A DNA stretch of 64,000 nucleotides from Bacteroidota bacterium. GTDB lineage: Bacteria; Bacteroidota; Bacteroidia; Chitinophagales; Chitinophagaceae. The notes under the pieces were generated by a model, which saw only the letters and a list, made by a program, of their open reading frames with translations, had not been told where the DNA came from and did not search any database. Below, piece by piece: positions 43,647 through 52,005 of this stretch. The stretch is from NCBI GenBank assembly GCA_023423405.1, contig JAFAFR010000023.1, positions 186,001 to 250,000 of the forward strand, read 5' to 3'. Each line of letters begins with the position of its first letter. Positions within the stretch are counted from its first letter, which is position 1. Both the position numbers and the translations under genes were made by a program.

Positions 43647-46520
43647 ATGAGAACCTGTCTTGCTTCTTTTCTGCTCCTCATTGTCGTCTTTCCCGCGGCT
43701 GCCGCCGGAACGCAGTTCTTTTACCAGGACCCACGTCCTTCTTACCAATTTACCGCTACCGGACTGGTGTTCCATCCCGACAGCCGTTACAGCGGGAATA
43801 TTGCTGAAATAAGGGTGGAAGTCATCACCGATAAGATCATTCGCGTAGTGGCCCGCCCGGCCGCGGCCCTGCCCGATCGCCCCAGCCTGGCCGTACTGGA
43901 AAAACTGCCCGCGCCACCCGCCTTTCAAACCGAAACCACCGACAGCAGCCTCCGCATCAGAACGGCCGCGCTGGTGGCGGAACTCAGCCGGGCTACGGGC
44001 CGCGTACGGTTCACCGACCTGAGCGGCAAACTACTGCTGCAGGAAAAAAAGCAGGGCCGGTTGCTCCAGCCGGCCGTTTTCGAGGGCCAGCCCCTATACG
44101 GCATCAGCCAGGATTTTGAATCACAGCCCGGAGAAGCCTATTACGGACTGGGCCAGCACCAGGACGATCTTTTCGATTATGCCGGCCAGCAGGTAAATCT
44201 CTGGCAGAACAATACCGAGGTGGCGGTGCCCTTCCTGGTATCGAACCGGTCCTACGGCATCCTGTGGGACAACTACTCCCATACCCTTGCCGGCGACACA
44301 AGACCTTACCAGGAACTCAGCGCCCTGGCGCTCGAAGCCAAAACCGGGGAGAAGGGCTGGCTCACGGCATCCTATGCCAACGACCACCGGCAGCCGGAAA
44401 ACATCGCTTTCACCCGCGCCGAGTCAGTTATCGGATACCCCTGGCTGGGCGACACCAAAAAAGGACTGCCCGCAGATTTTGACATTGCCAACGGGCAAAT
44501 TACCTGGGAAGGAACCCTGGGCGCGGCCCTGGAAGGAAAACAGCAACTTCGTTTCACCTACGCCGGTTACCTCAGGTGTTATATCGACGGCCGCCTCGTT
44601 CTCGATCGCTGGCGCCAGGCCTGGAACCCCGGAAGCGGTGTAGTGGAACTCAACTGGAAAAAAGACAGCCGGCATTCTTTTAAACTGGAATGGATCCCCG
44701 ACGGCGGTGAATCCTATATCACCTGCCGCTGGATGCCGCCCGCCACGGCGGCTACTGCCAACAGTTTCAGCTTTCAATCCGAAGCCGGCCGCCAGCTCGA
44801 ATACTATTTCGTGTATGGAACCACGTTAGACGAAGTGATCGGCGGCTACCGCCACCTTACAGGTAAAGCGCCCATCGTGCCCAAATGGGCCCTGGGCTTC
44901 TGGCAGAGCCGCGAACGTTATAAAACACAGGAGGAGCTGCTTCAAACGGTTAAGACATTCCGGGAAAAAAAGATCCCGCTCGATAACATCGTGCAGGACT
45001 GGAGCTACTGGAAAGAAAACGATTGGGGCAGCCAGGAATTTGACCCGGCGCGTTTTCCCAATCCCGATTCCATGATAGCGGTACTGCACAAACGCTACAA
45101 TACCCGCTTCATGATCTCTGTGTGGCCCAAGTTTTACGAAGGCGTCAAAGCCTATGAAGATTTTAAGGCAAAGGGCTGGCTGTACCCGCGTAATATTGCC
45201 GACCGTCAGCGCGACTGGATCGCACAGGGTTATATCTCCACTTTTTACGATGCCTTCAATCCCGCTGCCCGCCAGGGTTTCTGGAACCTGATCCACGATA
45301 AGCTCTATGTGAAAGGCGTGGATGCCTGGTGGATGGATGCCAGTGAACCCGATATATTGTCGAACGTAAACCCCACGCGCCGCAAGGAGCAGATGGCGGG
45401 AACCCATTTGGGCACGGCGGCTGAATTCCTGAACGCTTATCCCCTGCAGAATGCAAAAGGCATCTATGAAGGCCAGCGCGGCGCCGACAGCAGCAAGCGC
45501 GTATTCCTGCTCACCCGTTCCGGCTTTTCCGGCTCGCAGCGGTATGCCGCCGCCATCTGGAGCGGCGATATTGCCAGCCGCTGGACCGACATGAAAGCGC
45601 AGATCTCTGCAGGGCTCAATTTCTCCCTGAGCGGACTGCCCTACTGGACCATGGATATCGGTGGCTTCTCCGTGGAAAAAAGATTTGAGCACCCCAATGC
45701 AGCCGATAAAAAAGAATGGCAGGAACTCATGACCCGGTGGTTCCAGTTCGGCGCTTTTACGCCGCTGTTCCGCTCCCATGGCCAGTTTCCTTATCGTGAA
45801 ATCTATAACACCGCCACGGAAAGCGAGCCAGCTTATCAAAGCATGCTCTATTACAACAAGCTGCGTTACCGGCTGCTTCCTTATCTCTACAGCCTTGCCG
45901 GCAAAACTTACTACGATGATTATACGCTGATGCGGGCCCTTGTTATGGATTTCCCAAGCGACCCGGCGGTGACAAAAATCGGCGACCAGTTCATGTTCGG
46001 AAACGCCCTGCTGGTGAACCCGGTATACACCTACCAGGTTACCAGCCGGCAGCTCTACCTGCCCGCCGGGCAGGGATGGTATGAACTGGAAAGCGGCCGT
46101 TATTTAGCCGGCGGACAAACCATCACCGCCGAAGCGCCGTACGAGCGCTTACCCCTCTACGTGAGAGAGGGCAGCATCCTGCCCACAGGCCCGGCGCTCC
46201 AGTACAGCGATGAGAAAAACCCCGATCCCATTACCCTGCACATTTACGCCGGCAGGGACGCCAGCTTTACGCTGTATGAAGACGAAGGCACCAATTATAA
46301 CTATGAAAAAGGAGCGGGCAGCCATATAGAGTTTCGCTACGACGAGGCGGCCAAAACCCTCACCATTGGCCCGCGCCGGGGGAGCTTTAAAGGTATGCTT
46401 GCGAAAAGGCAATTCCGGGTCAGGCTGATCAGCGCCACCAACCCGCAGCCGCTTGCTTTTGACCAACCAACGGACAGGGTCATACGCTATTCGGGCAAAC
46501 AAATAACCATCAAACTTTAA
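43647..46520 (+). CDS. Secreted GH31 alpha-glycosidase (xylosidase-type) with PA14 insert
   Basis: The 957-residue protein has a signal peptide (LASFLLLIVVFPAAA, start ATG 43647), the GH31 N-terminal sandwich, and a PA14-like insert (about 275-370) containing LRFTYAGYLRCYIDGRLVLDRW. The catalytic barrel has VQDWSYW and WWMDASEPD with the nucleophilic Asp near residue 562. FRSHGQ and C-terminal sheet domains follow. PA14-bearing GH31s of Bacteroidota and Cellvibrio are often alpha-xylosidases acting on xyloglucan; this is inference. It is divergent from the GT39 gene with an inverted repeat between them. Confidence 0.93.
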   Translation: MRTCLASFLLLIVVFPAAAAGTQFFYQDPRPSYQFTATGLVFHPDSRYSGNIAEIRVEVITDKIIRVVARPAAALPDRPSLAVLEKLPAPPAFQTETTDSSLRIRTAALVAELSRATGRVRFTDLSGKLLLQEKKQGRLLQPAVFEGQPLYGISQDFESQPGEAYYGLGQHQDDLFDYAGQQVNLWQNNTEVAVPFLVSNRSYGILWDNYSHTLAGDTRPYQELSALALEAKTGEKGWLTASYANDHRQPENIAFTRAESVIGYPWLGDTKKGLPADFDIANGQITWEGTLGAALEGKQQLRFTYAGYLRCYIDGRLVLDRWRQAWNPGSGVVELNWKKDSRHSFKLEWIPDGGESYITCRWMPPATAATANSFSFQSEAGRQLEYYFVYGTTLDEVIGGYRHLTGKAPIVPKWALGFWQSRERYKTQEELLQTVKTFREKKIPLDNIVQDWSYWKENDWGSQEFDPARFPNPDSMIAVLHKRYNTRFMISVWPKFYEGVKAYEDFKAKGWLYPRNIADRQRDWIAQGYISTFYDAFNPAARQGFWNLIHDKLYVKGVDAWWMDASEPDILSNVNPTRRKEQMAGTHLGTAAEFLNAYPLQNAKGIYEGQRGADSSKRVFLLTRSGFSGSQRYAAAIWSGDIASRWTDMKAQISAGLNFSLSGLPYWTMDIGGFSVEKRFEHPNAADKKEWQELMTRWFQFGAFTPLFRSHGQFPYREIYNTATESEPAYQSMLYYNKLRYRLLPYLYSLAGKTYYDDYTLMRALVMDFPSDPAVTKIGDQFMFGNALLVNPVYTYQVTSRQLYLPAGQGWYELESGRYLAGGQTITAEAPYERLPLYVREGSILPTGPALQYSDEKNPDPITLHIYAGRDASFTLYEDEGTNYNYEKGAGSHIEFRYDEAAKTLTIGPRRGSFKGMLAKRQFRVRLISATNPQPLAFDQPTDRVIRYSGKQITIKL

Positions 46521-46553
46521 AAGCCAAACCGCTCAGCGTCACATTTACAGGAT

Positions 46554-46868
46554 TCACAGCAGTACAAATACACCCTCCTCGCTCACCTGCAACGCCCAGC
46601 GCTTCAGGAAATACCCTTCCCCACTGGTATTGCGGCCATTGGCCATGCTGAATTTATAACGGTGAACCGGGCACACCACGTTCCCGAGGGCATCCACATA
46701 TCCCTCTGCCAGGTAACCGCCGGCGTGCGGACATTTATAGGCAAAAGCAAAATGCTGATCCCGGTACCGGCCGATGCAGATCTTTTTTCCATTGGCTTCC
46801 GCCACGGCTATATTGTTGTGAAACGCCAGCTCTGCCAGGCTTTCAGCAATCTTGATCCAGCCACTCAT
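46554..46868 (-). CDS. Small Rieske [2Fe-2S] ferredoxin-like protein
   Basis: The 104-residue protein carries a full Rieske cluster site: KCPHAGG and CPVHRYKF, giving C-x-H and C-x2-H ligands. The order is NIAVAEANGKKICIGRY, then YVDALGNVVCPVH. Such soluble ferredoxins donate electrons to oxygenases or act in cluster assembly. The gene overlaps the end of hflX by 4 bp (46865-46868), so they are co-transcribed and translationally coupled. No partner oxygenase is close by. Confidence 0.88.
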   Translation of the reverse strand: MSGWIKIAESLAELAFHNNIAVAEANGKKICIGRYRDQHFAFAYKCPHAGGYLAEGYVDALGNVVCPVHRYKFSMANGRNTSGEGYFLKRWALQVSEEGVFVLL

Positions 46869-48085
46869 GTGTTGGCCTCCTGGTCATCGTTCAGCGATAC
46901 ACCGAAGAACTCGGTTTTATAAGGATAGCGCTGGCGGTAGAGTTGCCGCACCTTGTTTAATATGGTAGCGCGGAGCCCCTCGAGATTTCTCTTTTCCAGG
47001 GCCGAAATGAACACGCAATTGCCCAGGGTGTCGTTTTCCCAGCGCTCGCGCAACTCTTCCAGTATCTGGTTTTTCACTTCGTCGCTGAGCCATTCGTCGA
47101 AGGTGTTCTTCTCGTACTGGTCCAGCTTGTTGAAAATAGTGATCACGGGTTTGTCGGTCACTTTCAGCTCCTGCAGGGTTTTATTCACTACGTTGAACTG
47201 GTCTTCATAGTTGGGATGGGAGAGGTCAACCACATGCAGCAGGATATCCGCCTCGCGCACTTCGTCGAGTGTGCTCTTGAAACTTTCCACCAGGTGATGC
47301 GGCAGCTTGCGGATAAAGCCCACGGTATCGGAAAGCAGGAAAGGCGTGGTATCGAACACCACTTTGCGCGTGGTGGTATCGAGGGTGGCAAAGAGTTTGT
47401 TTTCCGCAAATACGTCGCTCTTCGACAGCAGGTTCATCAACGTGCTCTTGCCTACGTTGGTGTATCCCACCAGGGCCACGCGGATGAATTCACCCCGGTC
47501 CTTGCGCTGCGTGAACGCCTGTTTGTCGATTTCAGAAAGGCGGCGGCGCAGGAGGCTGATCTTTTCTTTCACAATCCGGCGGTCGGTCTCGATCTCGGTT
47601 TCACCCGGACCGCGGGTACCGATACCACCACCCTGGCGTTCCAGGTGTTTCCACATGCCCTTGAGCCGGGGAAGGAGATACTGGTACTGGGCCAGTTCCA
47701 CCTGCGTTTTGGCCTGGGCCGTTTTAGCGCGCCGGGCAAAAATGTCGAGGATCAGGTCAGAGCGGTCGATGGTTTTTACGCCCAGCGCCTTCTCAATATT
47801 GATGATCTGCGAACCGGTGAGCTCATCGTCAAAGATGACCAGGTTCACGTCGCGGCCGGTGATATAATCTTTGATCTCTTCCAGCTTACCCTTACCCACA
47901 AAGGTTTTGCTGTCGGGGTGAGCCAATTTCTGCGTAAACGCTTTCACCGTGGTGGCGCCGGCGGTATCTGCCAGGAATGCGAGTTCATCCAGGTATTCTT
48001 TTACCTGTAATTCCGTCTGGCCCTGCTGCACCACACCCACCAATACCGTGTTCTCTGCGGAGAGAATTTGTTTTTTTTCTATCAA
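46865..48085 (-). CDS. hflX: GTPase HflX
   Basis: This 406-residue cytoplasmic P-loop GTPase splits stalled ribosomes. The N-terminal HflX domain has TKTVGKG-type helices (SKTFVGKGKLEEIKDYI) and the GPGETEIETDRR motif. The G domain has G1 GYTNVGKST (about 205), G3 DTVGFIRKLPHHLVESF and G4 NKLD. A Bacteroidota -7 element TATTTTTG lies 20 bp before the start (minus, 48105-48112). The downstream Rieske gene overlaps by 4 bp. Confidence 0.96.
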   Translation of the reverse strand: MIEKKQILSAENTVLVGVVQQGQTELQVKEYLDELAFLADTAGATTVKAFTQKLAHPDSKTFVGKGKLEEIKDYITGRDVNLVIFDDELTGSQIINIEKALGVKTIDRSDLILDIFARRAKTAQAKTQVELAQYQYLLPRLKGMWKHLERQGGGIGTRGPGETEIETDRRIVKEKISLLRRRLSEIDKQAFTQRKDRGEFIRVALVGYTNVGKSTLMNLLSKSDVFAENKLFATLDTTTRKVVFDTTPFLLSDTVGFIRKLPHHLVESFKSTLDEVREADILLHVVDLSHPNYEDQFNVVNKTLQELKVTDKPVITIFNKLDQYEKNTFDEWLSDEVKNQILEELRERWENDTLGNCVFISALEKRNLEGLRATILNKVRQLYRQRYPYKTEFFGVSLNDDQEANT

Positions 48086-48104
48086 CTACCGATCGATTGT
48101 GCGG

Positions 48105-48112
48105 CAAAAATA
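48105..48112 (-). promoter_or_regulatory. -7 promoter element of hflX
   Basis: TATTTTTG on the minus strand fits TAnnTTTG and lies 20 bp before the start codon. A TTTA-type -33 lies about 18 bp further upstream, inside the end of the porin-like gene. Confidence 0.4.
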
Positions 48113-48892
48113 TTACAATCCGCTGATCTGTAAACCGATGGAGAAGGGATGTACCTGGGGACCCAGGTTTTCCTTGATCAGGCTGTTGATCTGATAATCG
48201 GCAAAGAGGCTGAAAGCGCCATACCCCACGCGGGCCGAGGCGCCCATGCGAAGGCTGTTGAAATAGCGCTTGCTGCTTTCTTTCATGATATAGCTGTTGA
48301 TCGTCTGGTTGCTGCTGTTCTGCAGGTTCTTGCCCTTTGTATGCGCGTTGAGCATGGTTCCTACCTTGATGCCGACGGCGGCCTTGAAGCTTTTATTCGG
48401 GTTATCGGGGTGCGCCATATAGCGAAACTCGATCGGTGCCTCCACCCAGGTATTGCTCAGTTTGTATTTTTTGTAATGGGTGGTATCGCTCACGTCTTTG
48501 AACTGGAGCTCGGTGGTGGTGCCGGCAATCTGGGGCTCCATTTTGTCAAAATAGATATTGCTGGAACCGATGCCGGCGCCGATGCCCACGCTGAAACGGG
48601 GATCGGTTTTGAAGGCAAAGTCCATCATCAGGTAAATATTCAGGAAGCGGCCGAATCCCTTGGTGCGGATGTCGGCGGGTTTGGAAGCCCAGCCGGCGTA
48701 GCCGGTTTGTATCATAAAGTGGTCGCTCGCACGGTTGCCGAGGTTCACTTTGCTCCAGTCTTTTTTCTTGGCTTTTTTGGGTGCGGATTGGGTAGAAGGG
48801 CCAATCAGTCCGGGTACGATGGTGGTGTCTGTCTGTGCCTGAACCCCCATTGCCAGCAGGATTCCTGTCATGGCCACTAAAAATTTTCTCAT
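48113..48892 (-). CDS. Outer-membrane beta-barrel (porin-family) protein
   Basis: The 259-residue protein has a signal peptide (to about residue 19, GVQAQ) and a long Lys-rich linker. A series of amphipathic strands follows (FMIQTGYAGWASK, FSVGIGAGIGSSNIYF, EAPIEFRYMAHP), ending in an aromatic-free SIGLQISGL. It resembles the outer-membrane beta-barrel group (PF13568-like) common in Bacteroidota. The transported substrate, if any, is unknown. A TAGTTTTG box (minus, 48909-48916) lies 16 bp upstream. Confidence 0.8.
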   Translation of the reverse strand: MRKFLVAMTGILLAMGVQAQTDTTIVPGLIGPSTQSAPKKAKKKDWSKVNLGNRASDHFMIQTGYAGWASKPADIRTKGFGRFLNIYLMMDFAFKTDPRFSVGIGAGIGSSNIYFDKMEPQIAGTTTELQFKDVSDTTHYKKYKLSNTWVEAPIEFRYMAHPDNPNKSFKAAVGIKVGTMLNAHTKGKNLQNSSNQTINSYIMKESSKRYFNSLRMGASARVGYGAFSLFADYQINSLIKENLGPQVHPFSIGLQISGL

Positions 48893-48908
48893 AATTCTCG
48901 ATAAAGGA

Positions 48909-48916
48909 CAAAACTA
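48909..48916 (-). promoter_or_regulatory. -7 promoter element of the outer-membrane protein gene
   Basis: TAGTTTTG on the minus strand matches the consensus, and a second copy lies at 48974-48981. Either could serve the gene starting at 48892. Confidence 0.4.
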
Positions 48917-49002
48917 TCGGTTGGGCGGAACCCGTCCCTTCCCCGACCTGTTAATGTTAATTAAAATCCGCCGCAAAACTAACATAAAAATGACAGCCCC
49001 CG

Positions 49003-49374
49003 CTATAATCCTCTTTCTGCCACCAGTTTTTTGAGAAGGCTGCCCAGTTGGGCGCTCAGGCTGTCCTTGGCAAGAAAATAGTCGGCGCCCCCTTTCAGGG
49101 TCCAATCTTCGTACACGGTATTGGAATGGGTACTCACCACCACAATAGGGAGACCGGGCTTTTTTTCCTTGATGGCCTTAATGGCCGGCATGGCGCCTCC
49201 GCCCGGCATGGCCAGGTCGGTTACCACAAAACTCCAGTCTCCGGAAAGGCACTGCCGGATCAGGGAAGGGGCGTCGGAAGCCTCCCCCAGTTCGGCATCG
49301 GGAAAGGCGTCCCGCACGAGCTGGATCAGCCCCTGTCGAACGGCATAATGGTCATCTGCTATCAAAATTCTCAT
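49003..49374 (-). CDS. Receiver-only response regulator
   Basis: The 123-residue protein is a complete receiver domain: IADDHYAVRQGL (acidic pocket), FVVTDLAMPGGGAMP (phosphorylated Asp near residue 55), VVVSTHSNT and ADYFLAKDS (Lys). Unlike NarL-type partners, it ends 15-20 residues after the last helix with no DNA-binding domain, and the stop is clean (TTATAG). It overlaps the kinase gene by 23 bp, so the two form a pair. It may act as a phosphate shuttle or a protein-protein output; a truncated gene is the alternative. Confidence 0.85.
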   Translation of the reverse strand: MRILIADDHYAVRQGLIQLVRDAFPDAELGEASDAPSLIRQCLSGDWSFVVTDLAMPGGGAMPAIKAIKEKKPGLPIVVVSTHSNTVYEDWTLKGGADYFLAKDSLSAQLGSLLKKLVAERGL

Positions 49375-51931
49375 AACGGTAACATACCCTTATCCGGCTT
49401 CCCTCACCCGGGCTGCTCCATATCTCAAAAGCGGCGCCCATCATATGAGCCCTTTCTTTCATACCCAGCAGCCCCAGGGTGTTTTTGTCACCGGCACCGG
49501 CTTCAAATCCCCTGCCATTGTCGCTGATCTCCAGCTCCAGCCGGTCGGGCCGGTGCAGGAAATGAACCGCTGCCGACCGGGCGCCGGAATGCCTGGCCAC
49601 ATTGGTGAGCGATTCCTGCAATATCCGGAAAAGATTGGTTTTCACGGTATCGTTTATGGGAGGATCGTTTTCGGGAAACTCTCCCCTAACGGCGATGCCC
49701 GTGCGCTGTCCGAATTCCGCCAGGTGCCATTCCATGGCGGCTACCAGGCCAATATCGTCGAGCAGACTGGGGCGCAGTTCGGAAGATATTTTCCGGATGG
49801 TGCTTACCGTTTTGTCTACCAGCTCGTTGAGTTCATCCAGTTTTTTGTTCACCTGTGGCTGAATGGCCGGACCCAGGTGCTTGTGCAGCCAGGCGAGGTC
49901 CATTTTCAGTACCGTCAGTTGTTGCCCCAGTTCGTCGTGGATTTCCCGGGCAATATGCAGGCGTTCGGCCTCCCGCACTTCCTGCAGGTAATTACCCAGT
50001 TTCCGAAGCTCGCCGTTCAGCCGCCTCAGTTCCTGCTCCGACTTTTTTCTTTCCCCAATGTCCCGCAGGAAGGCAAGATAGCTGCCATCCGAAAGCTTTA
50101 TGGCGGAGGTTTCCACTTCCACCTCGCTGCCGTTCTTCCGGATCATGGTGCGTTCAATAACCAGCGGCTTGCCTTCATCGAGGCGGTCCATCAGGGGCGG
50201 CGTGCCCTCGGGCAATACCTGCTCGGGTCGAAGCCGCACCAGCTCCTCCACTTCATAGCCCAGCAAATCGGCTGCTTTTCGGTTGGCATCGGTATAACGG
50301 CCTTCCTTAGGCGAATATACCAGGATTCCCTCCGCGGCTTCTTCCACGAAGGTTTTATAGCGTTCAATGCTGTGCTTCAGTTGTTGTGCCTTTTCCGCTA
50401 CCTGCTGGCTCAGGGTTTCGTTAAAGGCACTGAGCCTGGCTTCGTTTTCTTTTCTTTCGGTGATGTCCAGCACCACGGTGGAGTAGAGTGTGCCGTCTTC
50501 CGAATGGAAGGGAGAAAACCGCAGCTCAGCAGGGAAGTAATCGCCGTTCTTCCGACGGATGCGATTTTCCATAACCGTTCTTTCGCCCGAAACCACCTGC
50601 TTGAAATCGATGGACAGGAGCAGGTCGATCTTCTGTTCCACCAGCTCAATAGCGCTGAACCCCAGCAACCGCCCCATCTGCTGGTTGCTGAACCGGATGA
50701 CGCCCTGTTTATCAGTAATAATGGTGGCATAGGGCGCCGATTCGAAAAGGCCGCTGAATTGCTGCTCAGCAATTTTTTTCTTTCTTTCCCCAGCCTTTTG
50801 CAGGGAAATGTCGCGAAGGAAACCTACAAAGTGAACCTGGTTGTCGAGCTCATAGGGAGAAATGCGGAGGCTGATCTCCGTTAGTCCGAGGTCTTTGCGC
50901 CAGGCCTGCATTTCAAGCGTTCGCTCCATTATACTGCTTTTCCCGGTTTGCAGGTATCTTTCCATGCCACGGGCATGCGCTTCGCGGTATTGCGGGGGAA
51001 TGATGGCATTGCTGAGCGGCGAACCAAGCACCTCTTCCGCTTTCCAGCCAAAGATCTGTTCGGCTGCCGGGTTCCAGCGGATAATATTGCCGGTTGCATC
51101 CACTACCACAACGGCGTCGGGAGCGTTGTTGAAGATCGCTTCGAGCTCGCGGTCGCGCTGCACCAGTGTTTCGGATACCCGTTGCCGTTGTGCCTCGCGG
51201 CGGTTGATAAGAAGGGCCGCATACCAAATGGCCACCAGAAGGAGCACAATCACGCAAAGGATGAAAACAGCAGTACCGAAGCGGCCGTTGAGGTAACCCG
51301 ACCGCACCAACCAAAACCTGGTAAGACCCAGCAATGAAGGCACCAATATAGCTGCAGGTAAAAGTCCCCGCACCAGCCTTCCTCCTTTACGTGCGCTGGT
51401 GATGGTGCGCATGAACCCTTTTCGGGACTCCATCATTAATACCAACATGGAAAGTAGAATAATGCCGGTGGCTGTACCAGGCGCCATGTGGTTGAGGAAC
51501 ACCCTGCCTTCCGTGTATTGTACCTGAAAAAGATAACTCAGCAAACTCAGTCCCGCCGCCAGCGCCGTGCCGAGAGCGAGCAACTGGGAAAACAGTGGCG
51601 CCCAGTTTTCTTTCAGCAACAGCAGCGCCGTAGCGATACCCAGGTATACAAAATAGAACCCGGTGCGGTGATCCGGCTTTATAAAATCACTGTCGAACAG
51701 CGCAGGCAGCGCCAGGGGAATGAATACCAGGAGGGCGGAAAGGAGGGTTTTGCCCATGGTCTGAAAACGTGCCGGCACCAGCCAGAAAAAGAGCCCGATC
51801 CCCGCCAGCCAGACATTGATGAACTGGTTTTTTTCCAGCAGGGAAGTATCGCGGAAAAGAAGGGACAACCCCGCCAGCGCAAGGAGGCCGCTTTTCAGGA
51901 TACGGGTAAATGGGTGGGGGCTTTCAAGCAT
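49352..51931 (-). CDS. Membrane PAS-domain sensor histidine kinase
   Basis: The 859-residue protein has several N-terminal membrane helices (about 14-235) and then at least three PAS domains, from RELEAIFNNAPDAVVVVDATGNIIRWN on. The DesK/NarL-type dimerisation region has HIAREIHDELGQQLTVLKMDL (His near 655). The HATPase has LTNVARHSGARSAAVHF, DNGRGF and GLLGMKERAHMMGA. It senses an unknown intramembrane or cytoplasmic signal such as redox or oxygen through PAS. Its partner is the receiver-only regulator 23 bp into its 3' end. Confidence 0.9.
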   Translation of the reverse strand: MLESPHPFTRILKSGLLALAGLSLLFRDTSLLEKNQFINVWLAGIGLFFWLVPARFQTMGKTLLSALLVFIPLALPALFDSDFIKPDHRTGFYFVYLGIATALLLLKENWAPLFSQLLALGTALAAGLSLLSYLFQVQYTEGRVFLNHMAPGTATGIILLSMLVLMMESRKGFMRTITSARKGGRLVRGLLPAAILVPSLLGLTRFWLVRSGYLNGRFGTAVFILCVIVLLLVAIWYAALLINRREAQRQRVSETLVQRDRELEAIFNNAPDAVVVVDATGNIIRWNPAAEQIFGWKAEEVLGSPLSNAIIPPQYREAHARGMERYLQTGKSSIMERTLEMQAWRKDLGLTEISLRISPYELDNQVHFVGFLRDISLQKAGERKKKIAEQQFSGLFESAPYATIITDKQGVIRFSNQQMGRLLGFSAIELVEQKIDLLLSIDFKQVVSGERTVMENRIRRKNGDYFPAELRFSPFHSEDGTLYSTVVLDITERKENEARLSAFNETLSQQVAEKAQQLKHSIERYKTFVEEAAEGILVYSPKEGRYTDANRKAADLLGYEVEELVRLRPEQVLPEGTPPLMDRLDEGKPLVIERTMIRKNGSEVEVETSAIKLSDGSYLAFLRDIGERKKSEQELRRLNGELRKLGNYLQEVREAERLHIAREIHDELGQQLTVLKMDLAWLHKHLGPAIQPQVNKKLDELNELVDKTVSTIRKISSELRPSLLDDIGLVAAMEWHLAEFGQRTGIAVRGEFPENDPPINDTVKTNLFRILQESLTNVARHSGARSAAVHFLHRPDRLELEISDNGRGFEAGAGDKNTLGLLGMKERAHMMGAAFEIWSSPGEGSRIRVCYRYENFDSR

Positions 51932-52005
51932 TACTTAAGTATACTGAATAATTGGGAGCCGGTCAATGCCGGCCGCTTCATTTACCGCAAAAACTGTGAC
52001 AAAGC

